64,000 nucleotides of DNA from the NCBI GenBank assembly GCA_025765615.1, contig JAIVFJ010000097.1:1-64000 (forward strand). The letters are read 5' to 3'. The notes under the pieces are model-generated. The model was given only the letters and a program-made list of their open reading frames with translations, searched no databases and was not told the origin of the DNA. Both the position numbers and the translations under genes were made by a program. Positions 22,439 through 31,387 of the stretch are shown here, in pieces. This stretch comes from Zopfochytrium polystomum. Lineage: Eukaryota > Chytridiomycota > Chytridiomycetes > Chytridiales > Chytridiaceae. Numbering within the stretch: position 1 is the first letter of the stretch; each line of letters begins with the position of its first letter.

Positions 22439-22890
22439 TTGGCGGATGACTGCATCGACGGGCTAGTGTCTTTTTCTGGCTGCAGCTCTTGCGTGGGACG
22501 GGCGGTTTCCTGGCCATTGCCTCAAATACGGACAATCGTCTCAAATTTGATGATTTGCGATAGGATGGCCGTCCGATCGCCTGTTCTCTTTCTGCAATTC
22601 AATCCAATTACATGCTTCACAGAATGGACTGCTTATCTAATGAAAATGGTCAGGCGACGTTTGGGTAATCCGTTCAGTTGTTACAAGTGAAGAGAGTGGG
22701 AACAGTGAGACTCAGGGGACGGTGAAAAGAAATGAGACAAGTGGGAGACAAGATGTCAGCGCGTAATTGCAAATCGAAGCGTTACGGGAGGAGACGAGAA
22801 ACGTTGCCACAAGGGATGAAGGGAGGGAGAAGAGAAAAAAGAACCGAAGTTTGTTTCTTGAACAGACTGGTAGAGTCAGCTACTCCTCCT
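22439..22890. other. 3' intergenic region between convergent genes
   Basis: Lies between the stop of the Myb-like gene (+) and the stop of the secreted-protein gene (-). It presumably holds both 3' UTRs; nothing else seen. Confidence 0.6.
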
Positions 22891-23553
22891 TCACAGGAAG
22901 ATGGTGAGGCCAAGAGACGCGGCCACAACCGCAAAGGCCTCGTGAGCACCACGCCGGCCTGCTGATCTTGAAGACGAGCTCTTGGAGGAGGCCGCTGAGC
23001 TCGACGCACCTTTCGACTGCTGGGGCGCACCACTTCCCGTCACAGTTGCGGAGGTCGCTCCTCCCGAAGCAGGGGACAGCGAAGAATTTGACGACACCAT
23101 GGAGCCGGAAGTGGACATTGTCATGGACATCGACATGGATTCGGAAGCGGTCGCGGTGCCGGCAAAATCCGGTGGGAGGTTGCTCGGAGTGCGGAGATTA
23201 AATCCTGCGGCGCTGCAGGCGGAAGAAAAGGCGGCCCAGTTGGAGAGGCCAATGCCTGCGGCGGCCTCTCCGCTCGTGGAAGCGAGAGTCTTGAGGGCGG
23301 CGGGATCGCAGTTGGAGAAGACCGACTCGAGTGTGGTGACGAGATCCTCGCCCTTTCCACAAAAGCACTGAAGGGTTTTTGCTTGGATCTCCTGCTGGGA
23401 GAGTCCTCCGTCTGACGGGATGCAGCTCGTGTACAAGGAAAGTACAGAGGAGAAGGCCGTGCTACACGCATCCGCCTTGACACGGTCCAGCAAAAGAAAG
23501 AGCACTATCACAGTGAAGAGCTGTGGCAAGAAGGCGTGGGAGGTGAAGGCCAT
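22891..23553 (-). CDS. Secreted, GPI-anchored Cys-containing surface protein
   Basis: 220 residues from the ATG at 23553; a farther ATG at 23661 would add 36 residues before the signal peptide and is less likely. The N-terminus is a clear signal peptide (LFTVIVLFLLLDRVKA, cleavage expected before DACS). The mature part has a small cysteine domain (ACS...YTSCIP...LQCFCGKG...FSNCD...SSACS; six cysteines). A long Ser/Thr/Met-rich stalk follows, and the C-terminus is hydrophobic (FAVVAASLGLTIFL) after a small-residue and basic stretch, the usual GPI-attachment layout. It is probably cell-wall or plasma-membrane bound. The cysteine spacing recalls small fungal surface domains but is not a clear CFEM match. 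No function assigned. Confidence 0.75.
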   Translation of the reverse strand: MAFTSHAFLPQLFTVIVLFLLLDRVKADACSTAFSSVLSLYTSCIPSDGGLSQQEIQAKTLQCFCGKGEDLVTTLESVFSNCDPAALKTLASTSGEAAAGIGLSNWAAFSSACSAAGFNLRTPSNLPPDFAGTATASESMSMSMTMSTSGSMVSSNSSLSPASGGATSATVTGSGAPQQSKGASSSAASSKSSSSRSAGRRGAHEAFAVVAASLGLTIFL

Positions 23554-24266
23554 CCTGCGTGAGTATATTTGAAGGAGGGTGGTTTGAAGTCGATGGCGGG
23601 GTCTGGCTGGAAGCAGGAGTAGGGAGAGACAGAAGAGAGAGAGTCGGAGGATAACAGCCAAAGTTCTGTTTCAAAGCCTTGGCGTGTTGTTTTTTATGTG
23701 TGGCGCGTTGAGCATGTGGAAAGGCCAGGGGGTGGGACAACACGGCTGACTGCTTTGCTGCTTCGTTCTGACAGGAGAGGCGGAGTTTCAATAAAAAAAA
23801 AGAGAACAGATTGCCCGCACTTTTCGTATTGCTTGTCTGTCTGTGCGGAAAAAAAAAAGAGATGTTTTGGCAAACAAAAGGGTTTCATTCGGCGCATTCT
23901 TGACGTAGACGATACATGTGAGGTCGGTTACAAGGGCAGAGCTGCGAATTCCCCAGCGTTCGTCTCAAATTTTCACGAAGGGCCAATCGGAGATACGCCT
24001 CCATGGGTTGGTCCCAGCGACGGCGAGCTGGCGCGGACTTGGAGGGAGTTGGGCCGTTTCAGAGGGTTCGTCTGCGCGGAGCAGCGGCGCAAATGCCGAG
24101 ACACTCCGGGGGCACGACTATCGCGAGGACTAGGACGCCGTGATTAAGTATATTGCTCACCATGGGCGACTTGTTCCATGAGTGTCGTTTCCTCCACCGC
24201 CCCTCTTGGGTGTATTGTTCGCAGGGCTTGGCACCACCGAGACCGTTTACACTTCTGGCACTTCTC
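23554..24266. other. Intergenic interval
   Basis: Upstream region of the GPI-protein gene and 3' flank of the WBP4-like gene. It contains short A-rich runs near 23795 and 23850 and no supported gene. Confidence 0.55.
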
Positions 24267-25415
24267 TCAGCCGCCGCGCCTCCTGCGCTTTTTAAAGACA
24301 GGCACCGCGCCCTCCACCGCCTCAACTCCTCCCAGCTCAGTCCCGCCCCCTCCATCCTCCAGATCGCTGAGGGCTACATGTGCCCTTTTCTCCCGCAGCT
24401 TAAATTCGTGAAGGTTCTCCTCGCCGCCATCGTCCTCCTCTAGAAGTCGCTCATCGACGGCAGACGGCGCGTTTTTCCGCTCCTTCTTGATGTCGACTTT
24501 GATATCGTGTGACGGGGGTTTCGAATCCCCTCGGCCGGTCGAAGACCGCCATGATGAACCAACTTCTGTTTTGATCGGCTTTTTGTCGTCTTCGCCGTAC
24601 TCCTGCTTCTTGACAACATCCGAATACACATCGTCCTCGTCCTCGTCCTCGTTGTCGTCATCATCTTTGCTTCGGGAGGCAGGAATCATGGACTCCTCCT
24701 CCTCCACAGCTGCCCACGTGCCGAGGCCAGTCGAGGCATCAAGCGGTGTGGGCACGATGAACGTCAAAGAGCTGGTCGACGAAGAAGGAGCTGCATAGGC
24801 AGATGACGACGTGGGAGAAGAGGAGGAGGGAGCCAATGTCCGCGTCACGGCCGGACTGGGGAAGGACGTAGATGCGGAAGTCGAAGAGGTGGCCCAATAT
24901 GGAATGATTTCACCTTTCTTTGAGGATGCCACAGAGTCAAAGCGGGCACCAGGTGCCGGCCTACCGCGGGCGGGTGCAGTTGCTGGATCGGACGAATGGA
25001 GGAGGGGGGGTGTCACGCCCGTGTCCTTGATATATGAGGATGCGGCTGCCTGGGAGCGCAACAGTAAGAAGAGGCAAATTAGCGAATCACATAATCAGAC
25101 GGCGGAGCTTTCGCCTACCCGATCGATCTTCTGCAACAACAGCCGAGTCTTTTCTGCGTCCTTGTCCTTCGTCTCCTCGTTCTTGCGTATCTGGCGCATA
25201 TAGCGCTCCAGGTTGTCCTTGTGCTTCAGGCCATTTTCGTGGGTGGACCGGCTCTGCAAAAGGGCGAAAAAAGGTGCGGGGGAAGGTGGAAGCCATGGCG
25301 TTAAGTAGTTCCGACGGATAACAGCTCAACTTATACGCACGATCTTGTTGTCAGCAATGAAGATCTTGCAGTACTTGCAGAAGTATTTGGCGTTGGATAC
25401 CCAGTACTCGGTCAT
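24267..25415 (-). CDS. WBP4/FBP21-like U1-type zinc-finger splicing protein, three exons
   Basis: Exon 1 25415-25341, intron 25340-25254; exon 2 25253-25119, intron 25118-25050; exon 3 25049-24267. All exons are whole codons, giving 330 residues. Exon 1 encodes MTEYWVSNAKYFCKYCKI and exon 2 continues STHENGLKHKDNLERYMRQI, together the matrin/U1-type C2H2 zinc finger (C13, C16, H30, H36) that begins WBP4/FBP21 proteins. These associate with the spliceosomal B complex. Exon 3 is disordered and acidic (a run of Asp/Glu near 24640) with a basic end (KKRRRR). The tandem WW domains of animal WBP4 are not visible, so this is a minimal fungal form or has diverged WW repeats. Joining by phase is unambiguous. 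The start codon lies 60 bp from a G27 run in the divergent promoter. Confidence 0.85.
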
Positions 25416-25474
25416 TTTGCGGTCATAGATTCAACACTGCTACGCTGGTTCACCTGCCTGCTGGAGCAAATTTC

Positions 25475-25551
25475 GGGGGGGGGGGGGGGGGGGGGGGGGG
25501 GTAGGCGCCGTCGGTGGCGGGTAGGGAGGGAGGGAGGGAGGGAGGGAGGGG
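25475..25551 (+). promoter_or_regulatory. G27 homopolymer and (GGGA)n G-quadruplex-prone tract in a divergent promoter
   Basis: 25475-25501 is 27 consecutive G. 25519-25551 is a run of GGG triplets separated by TA or A (at least seven G-tracts). Both lie on the plus strand between the start codons of the WBP4-like gene (25415, -) and the SDR gene (25660, +). Such runs readily form G-quadruplexes; any regulatory effect here is inference. Confidence 0.6.
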
Positions 25552-25659
25552 CCAGACCGGGCAGAAGGGTATGAGTACGGGCGAGAGCGAGCAGGAGTCC
25601 GCACGACCGACCGCCTCGTCTCTGTCTTGTCAACGAAAACAAAAGTAATCACCGCCATC

Positions 25660-26973
25660 ATGTCGTTCCCCAACGCCGGCGCCGCGATTACCACCACCAC
25701 CACCACCACTATTAACATCTTGCTGACCGGCGCGACGGGTAAGCTCTATCGCACGGAAGAGTTGTTGCTGGCACGGGAGAAGACTCCTTTAGCTACCCCC
25801 TACCTTTCTCACCGCACCCCCCGTTCGGTCCTCACGCAAGGCTTCATTGGAGGTGAAATCCTCATGCACCTCCTTGCCGCAAAGCCCACGAGCGGCTGGC
25901 ACTTGACGTGCCTCATCCGCGACGACGCCCCGCAGCTGCCGAGGACCGCCCTGCTGACTGCGCTTGGTGTCGACGCCGTTCAAACGATCAGCTCCCTGGA
26001 TGACATCGAGACCATCAAACAGGCGGCATCGCGCGCGGACATTGCCATCCACGCCGCGGATGGCAGCGATCACCTGGCGTCGGCTGTGGCCCTTCTCGAC
26101 GGCCTTGCCCTCCGCAGCGCGTCGTCTTCTTCGGCAGCAACTGCAACCGTTCCTGCCCTCATTCATGTGTCTGGCGTTGGCGTCATCATGGACGACGCGG
26201 GGGGCGAGTCGCCGCCGGAAACTGTGTTTGACGATGCCCAACCTGAGCAGATAAATGACCTCCCAGACTCGATGCCCCACCGCGACGTCGACCTCGTAGT
26301 CTCTGGACGCTTTCCGCAGGACCGCGTCAAGACTGTCATCGTCATCCCCCCGCTGGTCTACGGCTGCAGCAGCGGGCCCTTCAAGAAAATGTCGAGCCAG
26401 ATCCCTGGCCTTGTGCGATCTGCACTGCGGAACCGACGAGCAGAATACCTGGGCTTGGGAGTAAGCCAGTGGTCCAACGTCCACGTAGAGGTAGTATCTC
26501 CTGCCATTCACACCTTTTCCGCACATTTTAGTGGATTTGACATCTTAAACTTCTTATAGGACCTTGCGGACTTCTTTGTCCTTCTCACCCGCAAGATCAT
26601 CGCCGACCCCGAATCAGTTCCAAGTGGCCGGGATGGTTACTACTTTGCAGAGTCCGGCCACCCGCACTCCTGGGCCGAACTATCGCACGCTATCGCCCGC
26701 ACCGCCCACGCCCGCGGCCTCGTCGACCAGCCCGTCGCCGTCGCAATCCCCGCCGCCGCGGCGGGGGAAGCGCTCGGAAACAGCCGTCCCCTTGGCTTGC
26801 GCTATGTTTCCTCCAACGCTGTCTGCACCGCGTCCCGCGCCAGAGCATGGGGTTGGATTCCAAAGAAGAGCGAGCGCACCGACGTACTCGCATCTATTCA
26901 AAAGGACGTCGAGATCATTGCCGCAGAGGAGGGACTAGTATCGGCGGCGGTGGCGGTGGCTGTGTCAACGTGA
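25660..26973 (+). CDS. NAD(P)-dependent epimerase/dehydratase-like protein (atypical extended SDR), three exons
   Basis: Exons 25660-25738, 25841-26490 and 26560-26973; introns 102 and 69 bp (GTAAGC...GCAAG; GTAGTA...TATAG). Phases agree and give 380 residues. Splicing intron 1 joins ILLTGATG to FIGGEIL, creating the Rossmann dinucleotide-binding motif TGATGFIG; reading through would destroy it. Later landmarks are PHRDVDLVVSG, KTVIVIPPLVYG and SNVHVEDLADFFVLL (the last formed across intron 2), the order seen in fungal NmrA/epimerase-like SDRs. The YxxxK catalytic pair of classical SDRs is not seen at the expected place (PHRDVD occupies it), which marks it as an atypical SDR. Substrate unknown; cytosolic. 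The start follows a CCATCATG context. Confidence 0.85.
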
Positions 26974-27377
26974 CGATAACTAGCGAAGGTTTGTTCTCAT
27001 GTACACTGTGAAAGACAAGTGACAAGGACCCCAACAAAGACAAAAGCACACGTCGAAACAAAAAAAAATTGAAGAGGCGGTAAACCGTCCAATTTATTAA
27101 ACGACCAGATTCACTCTGTCACCCACGTGTTGTCATGATCAGGACAATCAGGCAGCGCTTGTTGTTGTCTGTTGAGGAGGATCCGACCTGGCAGAGATCT
27201 GCGAACTGGGAACGATTCTTCCGACTCGACTGATGACGATCGTTTGTCAAGTTCGCTTACTGTGGGTGGATGGGAACGTTTTCTTTTCCAACTGCTTGCC
27301 CAAGGGCAGGAGTGGGGGAGCAGTTGAGGGGTGGTGTTGATCGAACGACCCTTGGTGCCTTTAAACAGCGAGAGAAA
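26974..27377. other. 3' flank of the SDR gene, no other feature
   Basis: Probable 3' UTR and spacer with a short A-run near 27060. No gene supported. Confidence 0.55.
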
Positions 27378-27754
27378 GGGTGAGACACTGATTGCAAACC
27401 AGAGTGTTCAACCAAACGTTGGGGAATGTATCTTGGGGACGGACACAGGGCTGATCAACAATGGGCACAGCAGGCAGTGGAACAGTCAGAAAGGGAAGCT
27501 GACTGCAGGGTCAATTGAGAACGCTAATCTGCGCCTGTCGCAAACTGACTGAAGATCACATCATACTCGTCACTCCAGATACTTTTGCAGCGAGTGTTTG
27601 AGGGAAGAACTTTGTGAGTTTGCTGGATGTGACCTAATTCAGCACATCAGTCGATTGAGCTTGCTCAACGGCCCCTTGTGCACTGACACAATCTTCAATG
27701 AGAGCAGGGTTGTGTGCTCACCCTTCTAATCTTTTGAGGTGAGTGACATTGGCA
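27378..27754 (+). repeat. Dispersed repeat B, uninterrupted copy
   Basis: About 377 bp sharing clear similarity with 44754-45439 once the solo LTR there is removed. Shared blocks are AACGTTGGGGAATGTATC, AACAGTCAGAAAGGGAAGC, GAGAGCAGGGTTGTGTGC and GAGTGACATTGGCA. The site hit by the LTR in the other copy (CAAAC) is present once and intact here at 27541-27545. Non-coding and of unknown class; a third copy of its 5' edge may start at 62507. Confidence 0.75.
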
Positions 27755-29127
27755 AGTTTTTCGATTGAATCAGTGATCAGTTTTGGCGTCACTGCTGCTG
27801 CGTTCCATAAACTGATGCGTTTGGTTTCTGTCCCTGTTTTACTGTACCCCCCTTGCAATTTACTGTAGCAACTAGATCGTAGAAAGGAAAGGCAACAGGG
27901 CGGGCAAACGCACTTACATTATTCCCGCGTGCTATGAATTTTCTGTCAGAAGCCCTGTTCACAAACTTCCACCTACAGTAGAGCAAATGTGAAGGTGTGG
28001 TAAATTCGCGTTTGCCAACGCCATACAAGCTGAAATGGTTGAGTGCAGTTGTGGACCTTCAGTAGTGTACTCCACCCATCACCACAGCAGCCCAATCCAT
28101 CAATCAGCCAACATAGCGAATTCTTTCAAGTACGAGTCACACACACAACAACATCGAGTCTAACACCAAGAAAATCTTCATCTCCGCCGTCAACACCCCA
28201 CAATCAGCACCAACCACCATCAACTGGGGCACCACACCGTCCTTCCCATCCACCCCCCCCAAACACCACCTTTCGTCACCTCAGCAACTACTTCACAGCA
28301 GACAGTATGAGCTCAGCAGCACACCAGCAAAACCACCACTACCAATTTCCTTGACATTATCAAACACAAAAAGATGGGCGACAAAATTGCTGTGAGACTA
28401 CACTGAGGTCTCAGTGATAAAGTCTAGGGATTTTATGCGCAAAAACAAGCATGCCTGTCATAAAACCACAAGGATTGGGACTCCTATTATTATTCCTGGT
28501 TCTTTAGTTTCAGGGCGTTATCAAATTGTATTTGCGGCTAACCTGTCTTTATTATTGGGCCTGCTTTTACTACTTTTGTCTTAACAGTTTCCGTTGCGCC
28601 AGGTTTTCTCAACATATTTTCTTTTTCAGTGACTAATGGAGACTGCCTGACCGCATAGGGATGGGGTGCCTGACAGGCCGTACCAAGCCCGCCTAATTTA
28701 TTAATCTTTTTTGGCACTTGTACATACACGCATAGGGTTGGGGGAACTTCGAGCATTTGTGGTGGATGCTCCACGTCAGGGGGGGTTGCTTGTCAATTTT
28801 CTCTCTCTGTTTTTGGGGCCATTTCTCTATTTCCTTTTTTTCCTCAATCTGATTTGTCGTTCAGCACCAATACAGAGTCCCTTCAAATCCATCTGGCTTG
28901 CGACGGTGAGGGTAGCGAGAGGTGGTACACACCCAGGTGAGTACAGGGTCCCTTCGGGGGCTCCTCGTAAGGGGCCGCAGGTCACCCCTGTTGCTGGCGA
29001 CGACGAGGGCTCCCACAGCACTGTCTGCAACGAGGGGCGCTAGGTCGCGCCCTGTCCGTCCCATCGCTATTAACCACTCCTGTTGTATTTGAGATTAGGT
29101 TCCTGAGATAAAAACCCCCCTCTTCTC
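27755..29127. other. Repeat-rich interval without a supported gene
   Basis: Contains a second copy of dispersed repeat C (28432-28546) and a CA/CC-rich stretch (28120-28350). Open frames are short and lack start context, splice support or recognisable motifs. Confidence 0.5.
28432..28546 (+). repeat. Dispersed repeat C, copy 2
   Basis: Partner of 3372-3486; the two share about 115 bp of recognisable but strongly diverged sequence centred on CTATTATTATT. Confidence 0.45.
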
Positions 29128-29480
29128 TGTCAGGAACATGGCAGGACAGGGCAAGGCAGACAAGGAACTGAGAGGAGTGATGATTGTATTGGAAACAATA
29201 ATTCACTTGAGGGATGGGACAGGTCCCCCATCCCCCTTTTATACCTTTTGAGAGTGTTCCTTGTCAAGACTCCAAGAAAGTTCCAGAAAGAGCAATTAGT
29301 AATGCAATGATACCAATGATACCAATGACAACAAGACAAGTCAGGAAAGCAAAGAAGGTTCCAGAAGGTTCCACAACGTTCCATGAAGGAATGTTCTAGA
29401 AGGTTCCAGAAGGTTCCAGAAGGTTCCATGAAGGAATGTTCTGGAAGGTTCCAGAGGTTTCCAGAGGGTGATTCATAACA
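29128..29480 (-). repeat. Solo LTR, long (353-bp) variant, with TSD
   Basis: Minus-strand LTR of the chromovirus family, flanked by the perfect duplication TTCTC (29123-29127 and 29481-29485). It is 45 bp longer than the standard 308-bp form because of extra heat-shock-element pentamers; an eight-unit block occupies 29388-29427. The same long form is the 3' LTR of the element at 46779-52038. Confidence 0.93.
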
Positions 29481-30013
29481 TTCTCTCTCTTTATTCTGCG
29501 GTTGTGTTGCACCCTCAGGAGTGTCCTTCTGTTTCCCCTCGCATCGGCCCACAGCCACGTGAGTAATCGGTTCTCCAGCACCAATCCCTCAGAGGATTGT
29601 CCCTCTGAATGTTCATTCTTTGTGTTTGAGACCCCTGTTAGACAGATCAGTAGGGATACTTCGTGGACTAGGCAAGTAGTAGGGTTGAAACACCCCCTAG
29701 ACAACAGCCCAATAAGGTTAGTTTTAGCCTATTATTTGCTTTCCCTCACTCTAGGGCCCACGTGTCCACTTTTGGTCGAAAACTGCCATTCTCCCCTGTA
29801 CTTTCCTCAACAACCTTACCACACTCCGTTGCAAAACTTTCCAACGCCTGGTTGGCTGCTGCACCTCCTTTCCCAATGCTCTCCTGCATCACCCCATCAC
29901 TCGTAACCTCCCTGACTTTTCAAACAAATACTGCTCTGACATGATTGTTGACCTCAACTCTCACTTCCCCCTCTCTCATTTGCCACATAAGCTGTATCAT
30001 GATGCACTGCCTC
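29481..30013. other. Decayed, possibly once-coding DNA; left flank of the chromovirus at 30014
   Basis: C/T-rich sequence with one frame reading plausibly as protein near the insertion point (LNNLTTLRCKTF, then DLNSHFPLSHLPHKLYHDAL), then running into the inserted LTR. The same decayed DNA continues after 35233 and soon hits stops. No family recognised. Confidence 0.35.
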
Positions 30014-30321
30014 TGTTATGAATCACCCTCTGGAAACCTCTGGAACCTTCTAGAACATTCCTTCATGGAACCTTGTGGAACCTTCTGGAACCTTCTTTGC
30101 TTTCCTGACTTGTCTTGTTGTCATTGGTATCATTGGTATCATTGTATTACTAATTGCTCTTTCTGGAACTTTCTTTGAGTCTTGACAAGGAAGACTCTCA
30201 AAAGGTATAAAAGGGGGATGGGGGACCTGTCCCATCCCTCAAGTGAATTATTGTTTCCAATACAATCATCACTTCTCTCAGTTCCTTGTCTGCCTTGTCC
30301 TGTCCTGCCATGTTCCTGACA
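30014..30321 (+). repeat. 5' LTR of element 1 with promoter
   Basis: Begins TGTTATG, ends CTGACA. Heat-shock-element blocks are at 30042-30061 (GGAAC CTTCT AGAAC ATTCC, four perfect alternating pentamers), 30067-30096 (six pentamers, one imperfect) and 30160-30174 (three). The TATA box is TATAAAAG at 30206-30213. The expected transcript start is near 30241 (AAGTGAATTAT). An 8-bp inverted repeat GGGATGGG/CCCATCCC lies at 30215-30238. Confidence 0.93.
30042..30174 (+). promoter_or_regulatory. Heat-shock-element array in the LTR
   Basis: Three clusters of contiguous nGAAn/nTTCn pentamers in alternating orientation, the binding site of trimeric heat-shock factor: 4 units, 6 units (one imperfect, CTTGT) and 3 units. 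The last cluster is about 32-46 bp upstream of the TATA box. Present in every LTR copy in the window, in varying length. Confidence 0.75.
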
Positions 30322-30323
30322 TC

Positions 30324-30334
30324 ATAATTCACTT
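30324..30334 (+). other. Self-priming primer-binding site
   Basis: ATAATTCACTT, starting three bases after the LTR, is the exact reverse complement of AAGTGAATTAT at 30241-30251, about 35 bp downstream of the TATA box and so at or near the RNA 5' end. This is the Tf1/sushi self-priming arrangement; no tRNA 3'-end complement starting TGG is present. Element 2 shows the same pair (51718-51728 and 51801-51811). Confidence 0.8.
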
Positions 30335-30361
30335 TACCCTCTCCTACTACTCTCTGCCATC

Positions 30362-31293
30362 AGGTCTGACCCAAACAACACCTTCCCTGATGCAACTGCC
30401 TACCAAGCCTTGATGGACCAATTACAAGCCCTTTCAAGACAGACACACCAACTTCAAGAACAAGTCCTTCACCAGCAGCACCAGCTTCAACAACAACTTC
30501 ACCAACAAGAACATCAAGCTCTTCCCCTGCCCCAAGCCAACCAAGCAAGAGAGCCCAAGGATCCAGCCCTGACAAGTTCACTGGGCTGGCCAAAGACCTT
30601 AGGAACTTCATGGCCACTGTGGAGAATGTCATCCTTCTCCAACCTTCAAGATTTCCCAGTGAGCAAGTCAAGGTTCTTTTTACAAGCATCCTCCTGTCTG
30701 GTCAAGCTCAATCATGGGGCAGATCTCTCCCAAGCACACCCACCACCCTGCAAGAGCTCTGGGAGGGGCTGGAGGCTACCTTTGGTGACCCCTACGCATC
30801 TTGGACAGCAAGATCCAAGCTCAAGCATATCAAGCATATCAAGCAAGGAAAGCAATCTTGTGTGGCCTACACCAACCAATTCAAGCAACTAGCCAGAGAC
30901 TCTGGATACAATGATGCAGCTCTGATGGAGCTGTACCATGATGGTCTCCATGAGTCAATCCAAGACATGCTCTCCCAGTCTCTGCTCATCCCTGAGACCT
31001 TGGAAGAGTACATCCTCTTTGCCATCAAGATTGACAACAGACTCTACTCCAAGAGGCTGAAGCAAAGACAAGTAGGAAATACATCGAGACCTACCCCAGT
31101 CCCTCAAGCTCTTACAGTTCCTGAACCCATGCAAGTGGATGCAGTTGAGACACCCCTTAAGGGTCCTCTGAGCCAAGAGGAGAAAACAAGGAGGGCCCAG
31201 CAGGGAGTGTGTTTCTACTGTGGCTCCAAGGAACACGCTGTGAAGGACTGCCCAAGTAAGAAGCACCCAAACTCCCAGGTCCAGGCTCACTGA
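30362..31293 (+). pseudogene. gag: gag of element 1, start codon lost and frameshifted
   Basis: Corresponds to the intact gag of element 2. The initiator reads AGG (30362-30364) where element 2 has ATG. After a Gln-rich coiled coil (QLQEQVLHQQHQLQQQ) a one-base loss near 30560-30570 (AAGGATCCAGCC versus AAGGTTCCCAGCC) shifts the frame; the rest continues in frame from about 30610 to 31293. It retains the capsid-like region and the CCHC zinc knuckle (CFYCGSKEHAVKDC, about 31210-31250). A 9-bp duplication adds KHI near 30825. Gag is the structural particle protein; this copy is unlikely to yield a full product. Confidence 0.85.
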
Positions 31294-31387
31294 GGGGCAA
31301 TTCCCTGGACCCTCCTCCAAGCTGCCCCTGTTTCATCACACCACCAGCACCACAAACACCTCAGATTCCAAGCCCCACCAACTCACC

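Noticed and set aside
23698..24147. 149-residue plus-strand frame
   Set aside because: Lies in the upstream region of the GPI-protein gene, passes through A-runs, has no motif and no splice support.
24514..24530. GGGGGTTTCGAATCCCC looks like a tRNA T-arm/B box
   Set aside because: It lies inside the well-supported WBP4-like exon 3, no A box or acceptor stem surrounds it, and the match is explained by a short palindrome.
29388..29427. Short regular repeats that could be mistaken for a CRISPR or satellite array
   Set aside because: The period is 5/10 bp with no spacers and lies inside an LTR; the heat-shock-element reading explains it.
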